Origin: an uncultured Caryophanales bacterium
GTDB taxonomy: Bacteria; Bacillota_I; Bacilli_A; RFN20; CAG-449
Reading direction: 5' to 3'
NCBI GenBank assembly: GCA_945873815.1
Contig: CAMCEE010000003.1
Location: forward strand, 1 to 64,000
Length of the DNA: 64,000 bases
A program made the position numbers and the translations under genes. The notes beneath the pieces are model-generated. The model was not told the DNA's origin. It saw nothing but the letters and a program-made list of their open reading frames with translations, and did not search any database. Shown piece after piece: positions 31,327 to 41,545 of this stretch (position 1 is its first letter; every line of letters starts with the position of its first letter).

Positions 31327-34300
31327 TTATTTATCTCCCATAATCATATTTTTTAGAGAATGGTAATTAATGCGTTTTGCGCCTTTATCTTGATAAATTA
31401 CCGGTTTGATTTTCTTTAATCCTTCTTGTTTATTTATAAACGCAAACGCTTCTTCATCACATTCTTCTACTTCTTCAAACATATTGCTTAAAATTGAGCC
31501 GCTAAACATTCCTTTTTTAACATCATTCAACGAAGATAGAATATTACTTGAAGAAATTGAACTCAATTTTAATTCATTAAATATAACTACATTATTAGAA
31601 GATTGAATTAATTCATTTATTTTTCCATCTTCTTTAGAATTTAAATAGATAATTGGATAAATATCATAGAAACTACCTTCTATGACTACACTGCATAACT
31701 TATCAATCATAGAAACATTATCAGCGAAATTTTGATTATCATCAAAACTACTACCAAAGATACTATATGAATTATTATCTTCAAACTCTAAATTATCTAA
31801 AGCATTGATAAACATAAAAACTGGTTTTGTTTTAGAATTTGATTTTTTTCTAGTTTGTAATAAATCATATACTTTATCAACAATAGTATTTGCCTCATTA
31901 ATATTTGTAACGCCACGTTCGTTAATTCCTTTATCTAATATAATCGCATTGAAATTACTTCTTTCTCTCAAATTAGAAACAATGTAATAATCATATCCTC
32001 CATATTTAACACCTAAGAATAAGTTTATTAACAAACTATTCGCCATTAATTTGCTACTACCAATTAGGAATGTGGAATTATTACCATTGTTACCAAATCT
32101 TAAATAAGTAGGTGAAAGAGCATATGCATCTTCACCAATACATATGTATATATAACCATTCTTTTCTATTGGTTGTTTTATTATATCTATATACTTTTCT
32201 TTACTATTTCTTGATGGAAGTTCTAATGGACCTATTTGGTCTAAATTTCCAATATTTAAAGTGCGACGATTAAATGAAGGATATTTTTTTATAATCTTTT
32301 CACAACAATTAAATACATTATCAGCGAAAGCTACTCTTACTTTGCTAATTCCACCATCAAGTTTAATGAATATTTCTGCTCTTTCGAGATTTTCTATTTC
32401 GGAAGAATGCTCTATAAACTCAGAACCAAATCCACTATTATTAATACTTGATTCACTTAATCTAAATACTAATTTTCTTTGTATTTGATTAATAAATGCA
32501 TCAGATAATAACGATGTTCTTGAAGATTCACTGTTTTGTGCAAACATACCCATATGAATACCCGATGATCTTCCTTTTGAAGAAATAATATTTATAACAT
32601 CTGCTATTTCTCTTGCGGTGTCTCCATAGTTTCCATCATCTCTTAACATTTCTTGAGCTTCATCAACTAATAAAACAATACGTGGTAAATGAAGATATTT
32701 TGACTTCAAATTAACATCATTATCAACCACCTTATTATAAGCTACAAGATTATCCACTTTTTCTCTAGTTTGTTTACCTATTTCGTTAAATAATATATTA
32801 CGAGCATTAATTTCCTCGTTAATAATTTTTAAGATTGTTAACCCATCTACCATTTTACTATTAGGTGCAACCATAGTAATATGTGGGACATCTTTTTCCA
32901 AAGAGCAATATGGTGCAACAGCAGAATTACTCTTATAATCGAGCAAAATAAAATTTAAATCATTAGGAGAATATTTTAAGCAGCCATTAATTACAATAGC
33001 ATTAAATAATGATGATTTACCAAATCCAGATGAACCATAAGCCATGAAGCCGATGTTTCCACCACCACCACAATCGAAGTCCATACTAACAATGTTTTCA
33101 GCTATATCCTTACCAAATGGGATTTTAATTACAGTATCGTACGGATCAGATTGGTAATCTTTTAAAACATCCTCAATTAAAATAGAATTGGTTCCACCTT
33201 CAATAATTTTTTCACACACACAAGCGCATTTATTTAAAATCAAATCTTCATACGAACATGAATTGTCAATCATTAATGGTAAAGCAATATTGTATGCAGA
33301 AAGATTTCCTCTACTTCCACTTTCATTATTTTGATAATATGCAAATAAATCATTTTTATTTTTAAGAATGAGGAATTGATCTGCAGATTCTACAAATCTT
33401 TTAAAATATTCGCCTTTTCCATTTTCATTTATTTTTTTATTATCAAAACAAATAATGAATCTGATTCCACACATATGTTCTCTGGAATCTGGTTGCATCA
33501 TTCTATATAATTCATCTAATAATTCATCATTGAATTCGCTAGAAGAAATATTTCTTATTACAATTAAATCTAGTTTTGATTTATTTCCTTTCATCCTAAA
33601 TAAATCATATGCATCATTTATTTGTCCTAAAAAACAGTTATCAAACATATCATTACATTTAATCTCAATATATTTCTTAATATCATTAAATCTAGCGTAT
33701 TCGTTAAATATATCTATTTTTTTACCCTTATTTTTTAAAGAAGCTTCTTTTATTACTCTTGTAAATGTTCCATAAATTTTTGATTTAAATGAGTCAACAA
33801 CGTGAATATTTACTCTTCCCGCTGGGAAGTCATCATAGTACTTTAAAATTGCATCACATGTAAATTTAGTTAACGTTTCGGATTTTTGAAATTCTTCTTT
33901 GTCTGTATCAGAAACAACCACAACGTTTCCATTATTAACTAAGTCTAACTTAATTGGAGCATATCCATTACTATTAGTTTTATTTGCTCCTATGCATCTT
34001 AAACTTCTATCATCCCAATCCTTAAAGACAAAAACACAATTCAATCCTTTATATCCAATAGGAAGCGTATTAGGAATTTTTTTTGAGTTTCTAAACCCCT
34101 TTTCAATCTTATTTCTATCTAAGGAGTTAATTTCAATTTCATTCTTATAAGATGAAAAATCGATGATAAACGCATTTGCTCTTCGTAAAGCTTTCTCTTT
34201 TATCATTTCTCTATGCGACTCCTCCATCCCTTTATGAAATAACTCCTTCAATTTTTCACGAGGGTGCACTGTTTTACCTTCGAATCGAACCCTCATGAAT

Positions 34301-34821
34301 GCTTCTTCGTTACAATTATCTTTAACTTCATCATCTCTATTTTCACCAGTACAATTAAAGCACAACTTTTCTCTTAGTTCAGTCAGCCACTCCAACCTTT
34401 TTGTTTTTTTGCATACATATTTTTCCAATCCGGAACAATCGGTACCAATTTTCCCTTCTGAACTAATTAAATTGCACTTTCCTTCATTAACAGATTTAAT
34501 GAGAAATTTAGTATAATTGATAATTCCTCTACATCTCTCAATTTCCAAATCTAAATAAGAAACCGCCAAATCAAAAGCCCTATGAACAACAAAATACTTT
34601 TTTAATTCACTAACAGCGGCATCTATTTGACCTGTAGAATATCCGATTTTATCAGTAATTTCATCCATCTCATCTCTTCTATTTTCTTTGTTTTTTTTAA
34701 TTACATCCCACAAAGCATCTTGAGCAGATAAAAATTTCTTCCGAATCTCAATATTATTTTTTATCTCGTAATTAACTCTTTCAATATCTTTTCGGATTTT
34801 TTCATATTTGACCGCTTCCAT
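31327..34821 (-). CDS. FtsK/SpoIIIE-type T7SS ATPase (EssC-like)
   Basis: GSSGFGKSSLFNAIV Walker A, PRIVLLVDEAQEML Walker B, RSSGIHMGMFAQNSESS; long helical N-terminus. Confidence 0.85.
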   Translation of the reverse strand: MEAVKYEKIRKDIERVNYEIKNNIEIRKKFLSAQDALWDVIKKNKENRRDEMDEITDKIGYSTGQIDAAVSELKKYFVVHRAFDLAVSYLDLEIERCRGIINYTKFLIKSVNEGKCNLISSEGKIGTDCSGLEKYVCKKTKRLEWLTELREKLCFNCTGENRDDEVKDNCNEEAFMRVRFEGKTVHPREKLKELFHKGMEESHREMIKEKALRRANAFIIDFSSYKNEIEINSLDRNKIEKGFRNSKKIPNTLPIGYKGLNCVFVFKDWDDRSLRCIGANKTNSNGYAPIKLDLVNNGNVVVVSDTDKEEFQKSETLTKFTCDAILKYYDDFPAGRVNIHVVDSFKSKIYGTFTRVIKEASLKNKGKKIDIFNEYARFNDIKKYIEIKCNDMFDNCFLGQINDAYDLFRMKGNKSKLDLIVIRNISSSEFNDELLDELYRMMQPDSREHMCGIRFIICFDNKKINENGKGEYFKRFVESADQFLILKNKNDLFAYYQNNESGSRGNLSAYNIALPLMIDNSCSYEDLILNKCACVCEKIIEGGTNSILIEDVLKDYQSDPYDTVIKIPFGKDIAENIVSMDFDCGGGGNIGFMAYGSSGFGKSSLFNAIVINGCLKYSPNDLNFILLDYKSNSAVAPYCSLEKDVPHITMVAPNSKMVDGLTILKIINEEINARNILFNEIGKQTREKVDNLVAYNKVVDNDVNLKSKYLHLPRIVLLVDEAQEMLRDDGNYGDTAREIADVINIISSKGRSSGIHMGMFAQNSESSRTSLLSDAFINQIQRKLVFRLSESSINNSGFGSEFIEHSSEIENLERAEIFIKLDGGISKVRVAFADNVFNCCEKIIKKYPSFNRRTLNIGNLDQIGPLELPSRNSKEKYIDIIKQPIEKNGYIYICIGEDAYALSPTYLRFGNNGNNSTFLIGSSKLMANSLLINLFLGVKYGGYDYYIVSNLRERSNFNAIILDKGINERGVTNINEANTIVDKVYDLLQTRKKSNSKTKPVFMFINALDNLEFEDNNSYSIFGSSFDDNQNFADNVSMIDKLCSVVIEGSFYDIYPIIYLNSKEDGKINELIQSSNNVVIFNELKLSSISSSNILSSLNDVKKGMFSGSILSNMFEEVEECDEEAFAFINKQEGLKKIKPVIYQDKGAKRINYHSLKNMIMGDK

Positions 34822-34836
34822 ATTTTTTCCTCCCTA

Positions 34837-34865
34837 TTGACATCATAAATTTAATTTTTTATAAT
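34837..34865 (+). promoter_or_regulatory. Perfect consensus sigma-70/A promoter on the + strand
   Basis: TTGACA (34837-34842), 17-bp spacer, TATAAT (34860-34865). Confidence 0.85.
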
Positions 34866-34871
34866 AATAGT

Positions 34872-35040
34872 GTATACAATATATATTTTGCGACAGAGCC
34901 GGCTGTTCCCGGTGTGCTCAATTGGGCAATCATGATCATTAAGTACAAACAAAATATAAATATAAGTACATTTTATTCGAATTTAAGATTTATATGTTGA
35001 TATACCCGAGAGTTAGATTATACGTCTAGCTCTTTTTTAT
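34872..35040 (+). ncRNA. Candidate ~165-nt structured non-coding RNA
   Basis: Consensus promoter upstream, GC-rich hairpin GAGCCGG-CUGUUC-CCG-gugu-GCUC, closing stem between 34872-34888 and 34984-35005, Rho-independent terminator at 3' end; no ORF. Confidence 0.7.
35011..35040 (+). terminator. Rho-independent terminator of the ncRNA candidate
   Basis: AGAGTTAGA-ttatacg-TCTAGCTCT-TTTTT. Confidence 0.85.
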
Positions 35041-36639
35041 TTCTTCATTATCATAGTAATAATGATTACATTTACATTTCAATCCATCATCATCAGTAAT
35101 ATTGTAATCAATATATTTTTTCAAATAAGATACCTCATTACAAAATTCTTTACTTCCAACGATCCATATTTCTTTAATTGCACGAGAAATCGCGACATTA
35201 ATACGATTTGGTTTTTGAAAAAAGCTTGTGACATTTTGGTTTCTTGCACATGTAAATATGACAACCTTTGCTTCTCTTCCTTGATATGCATCAACAGTAT
35301 CAACTTTTATCTTGGGAATTGAATCTTTTAATAATTTTACCTGCGCAGCATAAGGTGATATTATCGCTACATCATCATAAATGTTCAACCCATTTTCCTC
35401 GCATCTTTTTAATATACATTTAACTATTTCTAATTCTAATGTGTTACTTAGTTCTTTTTTTCCCATCTCTTCTTGATTTGAGGTGTGTCTAATACCAACA
35501 AGACACTTATTTCTATCATAATCAACAAAATTTAATGCGTCTGGATTAGAAACAGTTGTTACACCATTTTTAAGCTTAAACGATGGATAATTATAGAAAC
35601 AATCAGAAATATAATTTCCTATTTCTCTTGCCATTCTATATTGTGTATTTAAGAACACTTTACAATATTTATTAACATTATTGAATAACGCATTGATGAA
35701 AGGTTTAACCTCCATATATCTATAAGCTTCTTTGGAATATGTCTCTCCTTCACCAAATTGAAAAAGAACAGATGGCAACTGATTTGGATCGCCAATTAAA
35801 ATCATTTTTTTTGCAAATCTTGCAACAAACATTAATTCAGAGAATGTAAGCTTTCCAACTTCATCAACAATAGCGTAATCTATTCGATCACTAACTTTTA
35901 ATCTTGTATTTTTTAATGCATTCGCAGTAACCCCAATAACATTTCTAGACATAATAATACTTTTTAAACATGCATCAGAAATTGTATTACCACCAATTGT
36001 TATACTTCTATTTTTATCACTTTTCCTATTTATTGTATAGGCATGATTATCTATATAATTCTTTAAGTCACCTATAGCACTATTTGCAAAATGATTGAAT
36101 TGTGAAGAATAGTACACATCTTTTAATTTTTCATTATTTGATTCTCTTGTTTTAGAATCCAATCTAACTATGTTTTTAAATCCATTATCTATTAATTTTT
36201 CCATAACAGAATCAACTGCAATATGAGTTTGAGAAGTAACTAAAATTTTACTCTTACTGTCTCTCGCAAGTATTTGACGAATCATTTCTACAATTGTAGT
36301 TGATTTACCTGCGCCAGGAGGTCCTTGTATAACTAATAAGTTTTCCATTGCTAATGCTTTTTTTACTGCCAATCCTTGAGTTTCATCAATATGCTTATCA
36401 TAAAAATTAACTGGTTTAATAACTCCCATTCTTGCTTTATTTGGAAATATTAAATCCATAATTAATTGTGGATTAGCTACTAGTCCTTTCTCTACATAAT
36501 CAATAGATTCTAAAAGATTCTTAGCGCCAATAATACCAATTTTAGCATCTTGATTATTTCTATTTTCTAAGGCATTAATCATATCTGTTAAATATGTTTT
36601 ATTGTTTATTATTTCATTTTTAAAGTATTCTAGAGACAT
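35026..36639 (-). CDS. Superfamily 1 helicase (AAA_11/AAA_12, UPF1/SMUBP2-like)
   Basis: QGPPGAGKSTTIVEMI, DEVGKLTFSE, LIGDPNQLPSV, TQYRMAREI, TVDAYQGREAKVVIFTCAR, RINVAISRA. Confidence 0.92.
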   Translation of the reverse strand: MSLEYFKNEIINNKTYLTDMINALENRNNQDAKIGIIGAKNLLESIDYVEKGLVANPQLIMDLIFPNKARMGVIKPVNFYDKHIDETQGLAVKKALAMENLLVIQGPPGAGKSTTIVEMIRQILARDSKSKILVTSQTHIAVDSVMEKLIDNGFKNIVRLDSKTRESNNEKLKDVYYSSQFNHFANSAIGDLKNYIDNHAYTINRKSDKNRSITIGGNTISDACLKSIIMSRNVIGVTANALKNTRLKVSDRIDYAIVDEVGKLTFSELMFVARFAKKMILIGDPNQLPSVLFQFGEGETYSKEAYRYMEVKPFINALFNNVNKYCKVFLNTQYRMAREIGNYISDCFYNYPSFKLKNGVTTVSNPDALNFVDYDRNKCLVGIRHTSNQEEMGKKELSNTLELEIVKCILKRCEENGLNIYDDVAIISPYAAQVKLLKDSIPKIKVDTVDAYQGREAKVVIFTCARNQNVTSFFQKPNRINVAISRAIKEIWIVGSKEFCNEVSYLKKYIDYNITDDDGLKCKCNHYYYDNEEIKKS

Positions 36640-37070
36640 ATTATTCCACTCCTTTTGACTTTAATATCTAAGAGCAATATTTCATTTGAGAAATCGTTTT
36701 TTAAAATCGATGATAGGCATTTATTAACAACGCATGCAAAATTACTATCAAAATTAACATTAATATCTTTTTTTCTAAGTTCTTCAAACAAAGTTTTAAG
36801 GAATGGAGTGATGTATCCATTTTCATAATAATTTACAATTCCTGATTCAACTAAAAACTTAATTACATCTTTCATTTTATGAGAAATATAAACTTTATCA
36901 TTCTCACAATCTAATGTAATTATTTTTCTATTATTTAATTCAACAAGCTTTTTCACTATTACTTCTTTTGAAAATAAAGACAATGAGCTAACAATGTCAT
37001 CTATATTATTTTCACCCTTTTGGAGAGAATATAAGAGTATTTCTGAAAACGCATCGCCACCTAAAAACAT
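36630..37070 (-). CDS. Hypothetical winged-helix-like protein
   Basis: 146 aa; DIVSSLSLFSKEVIVKKLVELNNRKIITLDCENDKVYIS looks like wHTH; overlaps helicase gene. Confidence 0.55.
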   Translation of the reverse strand: MFLGGDAFSEILLYSLQKGENNIDDIVSSLSLFSKEVIVKKLVELNNRKIITLDCENDKVYISHKMKDVIKFLVESGIVNYYENGYITPFLKTLFEELRKKDINVNFDSNFACVVNKCLSSILKNDFSNEILLLDIKVKRSGIICL

Positions 37071-37073
37071 CTC

Positions 37074-37925
37074 CTACACCCCCTTAATTCTTCCGCAAGA
37101 TTTAATATTTTTTATCCATCTATAAATAGCACTTATTTTACTCATTTTAATACTTTCATCTACATAGCCTAAGCTTTTTATTACGTTGTAAATTGTATTA
37201 ATTTCATATTCATCAGCGTCATGTAAAGGATTCTTAATGCGATTTGTTTGATTAATAATCGTATTTTTAACGTTTTGTAAATGACGAATTCCTTCATTTG
37301 AAAACTTAATGTTTTTTTGAATATCTCTTTCTCTAAAAAATAATTGTCTTTTATAAAAGAGTAACTTATTAATAATGAAATCTACTCTATTTATCTCATC
37401 AAAATCAGGTGAATTATTTAATAAAAGGTTATGGGCATCATGTTTTTGTTCATCACTAAATACATCTTTATTTTTAAGTTCAATATACGATTCTATATTA
37501 TCATCATTTAGCAAATTGTATAATTTAACGTTTCCCGCGCATGATCCAACCAAAAGTTTTTCTTGGTAATCATTAAGTTCACCAATTTTTTGCGAAATGA
37601 TTGCTTTAATTCCATATTTCTTATCTTTAATGGTTGATATTAGCTTTTTATTATTTTCAATTGTATCTCTAATTTCATTGATTTTATTATTTATCACGGC
37701 AACCTTACTATAATTTATGCTTAATTGATAAATATATTTTAAAAATAGGGATTCCTTTCTCATCTCATTTATTAATGCAGAATTAACATTAGCAAAAGTA
37801 TCAAGAATTATACTTTTACCTTCAAAGTTTTTGACCTCTATTTTTCTATTATTCTTAATTTGTTCATTTAACTCTCTTTCAAGTTCATCTATAGCTTGAA
37901 ATAACATTGTTTCATCCATAATCAT
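37074..37925 (-). CDS. Hypothetical coiled-coil protein
   Basis: 283 aa, strongly helical, operonic. Confidence 0.6.
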   Translation of the reverse strand: MIMDETMLFQAIDELERELNEQIKNNRKIEVKNFEGKSIILDTFANVNSALINEMRKESLFLKYIYQLSINYSKVAVINNKINEIRDTIENNKKLISTIKDKKYGIKAIISQKIGELNDYQEKLLVGSCAGNVKLYNLLNDDNIESYIELKNKDVFSDEQKHDAHNLLLNNSPDFDEINRVDFIINKLLFYKRQLFFRERDIQKNIKFSNEGIRHLQNVKNTIINQTNRIKNPLHDADEYEINTIYNVIKSLGYVDESIKMSKISAIYRWIKNIKSCGRIKGV

Positions 37926-37932
37926 CCATCTC

Positions 37933-38766
37933 CTATTTCAAGCATTCATAAGAAACATACCCTTCATTGTTAGAGTACTCCCTTATTTTTTCACAATTCA
38001 ATTCAATATTCTTTATTTCTTTTGTTTTTTCTTCTATGTTAGAAAAAATATGTCTTATCATTAACGATGCAATTTCATATGATAAACATTGGATATTATA
38101 ATCATTTGAAATCATTTTGTAATCTATATCATTCATCTCATTTAAATATTCAATTATTGCAGTAATATTACTTTCCAATTGACTTGCAACCTCTTTTGCA
38201 TACATTTCAATACTATATTTATATGAATTATACAAATCAATTTCCTTTACATCAACATCTAAAAACTTTCCATATGCACCTGGAAAATCCAAATATTTAT
38301 ATTCGACTGGAGAAAAATTAATTTTTAAATCAAATTTATGTTCATCAATCACATTTTCACATAAATATATCTTTTCTTCGTTTTTTAAAAATTGATTATG
38401 ATTATGCGAACAAAAAGAGGAAGAATATTTACTGTAAAAGCAACAAAATACATATTTATAGATAGCCGTATAGTATTCGTTTAACAATAAACGAACATTA
38501 TTATCATTTTTTTCTCTCGCTTTAAGTAAATCATTATAAAAATCATCTACAAAAAACTCAATATTAGAAATCATATTGGGAAAATCATATCTATCTGATT
38601 CTATTCCTTCAAATTGAATATTATCGTATTTTCGATCATCGATATAATATGAGACACCTGCTTTATTTAAACAAAATATATAGAAGTTAAAAAAATCCAT
38701 TGCTATTTCTTGCAACGAGAGAATAGTATTATCGGATAATTTCCTACCATATCTTTCTAATCTCAT
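37933..38766 (-). CDS. Hypothetical protein
   Basis: 277 aa, first gene of the helicase operon; no family recognised. Confidence 0.6.
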   Translation of the reverse strand: MRLERYGRKLSDNTILSLQEIAMDFFNFYIFCLNKAGVSYYIDDRKYDNIQFEGIESDRYDFPNMISNIEFFVDDFYNDLLKAREKNDNNVRLLLNEYYTAIYKYVFCCFYSKYSSSFCSHNHNQFLKNEEKIYLCENVIDEHKFDLKINFSPVEYKYLDFPGAYGKFLDVDVKEIDLYNSYKYSIEMYAKEVASQLESNITAIIEYLNEMNDIDYKMISNDYNIQCLSYEIASLMIRHIFSNIEEKTKEIKNIELNCEKIREYSNNEGYVSYECLK

Positions 38767-38871
38767 ATTATTTTCCCCCTATTAAATATAATTATTATAT
38801 TTATTCTAACATAATACTTGTAATAATTCCATATTGGATATCGACCAATACCTATAACTACTTATTTGTTA

Positions 38872-39009
38872 AGCGACAAAGTAAATTCAGTTATTTTAAA
38901 ATATATCATCAATAATAATTTAAAATAACAGACTAATTTCCTTCGTTTTTTCGGATATTAATCTGTCATTCTTCTTTTCTTACTTTATAACTGAATTTAC
39001 TTTGTCACT
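38872..39009. mobile_element. MITE-like 138-bp element with 23-bp terminal inverted repeats
   Basis: AGcGACAAAGTAAATTCAGTTAT (38872-38894) and its reverse complement (38987-39009), one mismatch; internal ACAGACTAAT/ATTAATCTGT inverted repeat. Confidence 0.75.
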
Positions 39010-39015
39010 TAAGGA

Positions 39016-39951
39016 CTACTTATTATAAATATTCATCATTTCCATAACAGTATTTAAGATTTGCTTTTTTAACCATTCTGGTTTAATAACTTCACAATTT
39101 GCTCCTAAACCCATTATAAAATTGATTATATTAGTTTTATATTGCATAGATACTTTAACAGTTGCACTATTATCATCAATCATCTCAACTATTTGATTTT
39201 TTCCTATTTTTTTATCGATAATCTTGTTCAAATAATATCCTCTAATTTTAAATTCGACATCATACCATTCATCAGTTTTAAGATATCCTTCTTCATCAAA
39301 GTAATCTCTCTTCTTATAATAGACATCTCTTGTAAATCTTTTAGATAAAACAGCAACATCTTTCATTCTTTTTAATTTAAAATATGTGAAATCTTTCTTA
39401 TTTAATGAATATGCCAAAACAAACCATTCGTCATTATATAAATATAATTCGTATGGATTAATTAAATCTTTTGCGCTCTTATTCTTTTTATTTATGTAAG
39501 TTATCTCACATGTATTTCTCTTTTTCGTTGCTTCTTTTATTTTTTTATATTCGTCACTAATATCATTATTAGTGTATGAAATGGTTTCAAAATAATCATT
39601 TCCTGAAATATTATTCTCAAAAGATGACATAATCTTAGACATTGCTTTTTCATATTCACTTTTATTTATAAAAGATTTTTTTGCTAAAGAATAATTATAA
39701 TTATCAATCAATGCATCTTTCTCATTCTCAGTTAATTTTAATGAAGGAATAGTTGAACTTTTATCTAATTTAAAACCTCCATATCGACCAGTAATAGAAG
39801 TAATGTAGTATCCACATTCCTCTAATTCTTTTCGATACTCATATATGTTTCTTGGATTAGTTTCTAAATATGAAGCTAGTTCAGAAACCTTATACATTCT
39901 TCCAGTATTCAACAACTGAAGAAGTTTAATACAATTTGAAGTTTTACCCAT
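39016..39951 (-). CDS. WYL-domain transcriptional regulator
   Basis: N-terminal HTH YKVSELASYLETNPRNIYEYRKELEECGYYI; WYL-like NDEWFVLAYSLNKKDFTYFKLKRM. Confidence 0.9.
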   Translation of the reverse strand: MGKTSNCIKLLQLLNTGRMYKVSELASYLETNPRNIYEYRKELEECGYYITSITGRYGGFKLDKSSTIPSLKLTENEKDALIDNYNYSLAKKSFINKSEYEKAMSKIMSSFENNISGNDYFETISYTNNDISDEYKKIKEATKKRNTCEITYINKKNKSAKDLINPYELYLYNDEWFVLAYSLNKKDFTYFKLKRMKDVAVLSKRFTRDVYYKKRDYFDEEGYLKTDEWYDVEFKIRGYYLNKIIDKKIGKNQIVEMIDDNSATVKVSMQYKTNIINFIMGLGANCEVIKPEWLKKQILNTVMEMMNIYNK

Positions 39952-39953
39952 AT

Positions 39954-41369
39954 TTATAAATTTCCGTATAAGTTTTCGTATACAACTTCGTTCTTATATT
40001 TAGCTATTGCATAATATAATTTCTCATTTAGCAACTTATAAATATTAAATTTTTCTTCGCTTATATTAGCATGAGGTATAATTTTGATTAGATTTTTTAT
40101 CAATTCTATAGTTTCATCAGTTGTAATTCCCGATTTATCTTTATATTCCTCTTTGCTAATTTCAAAAGAATCGTGTGCAATATTATTTCTAACCTTTCTT
40201 TCAACTTCACGGAGTGGTAATAAACACTCACTAAATAGTTTTTCCTTATCGACATCTGAAGAATTCTCATAATAATAATCCGACAAATGCTTATATGCCA
40301 AATATGGTCCGCCTCCTGATGAATCAGGAGCAGACTCACGGGTGTTTTTACGATAATTTGGGCAAAGCTTATTAAACTCATTACTTTTAATTCTATATAC
40401 ACCATACTTGTCTTTTTTGGAGAATTGCATTACATTTTTCTCTCCTACAAGTAAAAAAATTGCATTATATAAAATGGAAGTTAATCTTAACGAGAATTCG
40501 CTTATTCTACCCAATTCATTATTAATTAAAAGGTAATTATATCCGTTTAATATTTTTTCCATCTCATCATCATACTTAACTATACTCGCACAGGCAGTTT
40601 TACTTAAACTACCATACGCTTGTTTTATTCTACCTCTAGAATACTCTTTCCCAAATGTTAATAATTCTATAATATCTTTATCTTTAAAGTATTTCTCAAC
40701 TTCCATTATTTTTAGACATGATTCGTACTCATATATGTCAATCAACGCCTTTATTCTTTTCTCTAAAGTGTTAACTCTTAGCGTATGTAAATCAATTATA
40801 CGACATCTATTATCAGTAACTTTTATTTCTTTATATTCACCACTATCATCTAATAGTGGATGCTCGGGATTACCAATTTTTTTGTAGTCATTTGGAAGAT
40901 TGGGGCCATCTTCAGGTGATTTCACTTGAATTAGGACGATATCTCTGCTTGATGCGATAATCTCATTACACAAAGAAATTCCCATTTGTTGAGTACCTGA
41001 TGTAAGATTTGCGAAAATATTATCTCCTTCATTTTCTCTTTCGATTCTATCTAGTATATCTCTATAGTATTTGGCAAACACATCGTAGTCGGAGGCATCA
41101 TCTACATTTAAATGAATTGGTTCAACAATTTCAATCTCTTTTCCCATTCCTTCAAATTTGCCTTCTATTCCATTATATAAATCTTTTAAGGCATTTCTGT
41201 ATCTATCATCCGCCAAGTGTGATTCCCACATTTTATCAGTAAATACAAGGTAAATCTTATCTATTTTAAAATGTCTACATATATGTATTATCGGTCCGTC
41301 ATATCCGCCTCTTACTGGATCCGAAGTTCCAACTGGAGCAAACAATACATTTTTCTTTTCTTTTACCAT
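39954..41369 (-). CDS. csm6: Csm6 (CARF-HEPN) ring-nucleotide-activated RNase
   Basis: LFAPVGTSDPVRGGYDGPIIHICRHF and NLTSGTQQMGISL (CARF); HEPN Rx4H as KVRNNIAHDSFE. Confidence 0.9.
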   Translation of the reverse strand: MVKEKKNVLFAPVGTSDPVRGGYDGPIIHICRHFKIDKIYLVFTDKMWESHLADDRYRNALKDLYNGIEGKFEGMGKEIEIVEPIHLNVDDASDYDVFAKYYRDILDRIERENEGDNIFANLTSGTQQMGISLCNEIIASSRDIVLIQVKSPEDGPNLPNDYKKIGNPEHPLLDDSGEYKEIKVTDNRCRIIDLHTLRVNTLEKRIKALIDIYEYESCLKIMEVEKYFKDKDIIELLTFGKEYSRGRIKQAYGSLSKTACASIVKYDDEMEKILNGYNYLLINNELGRISEFSLRLTSILYNAIFLLVGEKNVMQFSKKDKYGVYRIKSNEFNKLCPNYRKNTRESAPDSSGGGPYLAYKHLSDYYYENSSDVDKEKLFSECLLPLREVERKVRNNIAHDSFEISKEEYKDKSGITTDETIELIKNLIKIIPHANISEEKFNIYKLLNEKLYYAIAKYKNEVVYENLYGNL

Positions 41370-41471
41370 AAAATCCACCATTCCTTTTTCATTTATTAGA
41401 CATATTTTTGGCCTAAATACTTAAATTATAATTTATGAAACATCATAAAAATAGTATAACATCTTTTTATT

Positions 41472-41515
41472 AGCGAAGAAAGTTTTTTTAAAAAAACTCT
41501 TTTCTTTGCGAATTG
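41472..41515. terminator. Palindromic hairpin between csm6 and array 1 trailer
   Basis: gcgaagaaAGTTTTTTTAAAAAAACTcttttctttgcg. Confidence 0.5.
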
Positions 41516-41545
41516 TTACTTTAAAAAAATAGCAATAACAATATA

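Noticed and set aside
34872-35040. tracrRNA or 6S RNA identity for the ncRNA candidate
   Set aside because: No Cas9/Cas12 and no anti-repeat match to either CRISPR repeat; the fold lacks a clear 6S-like long rod with central bubble.
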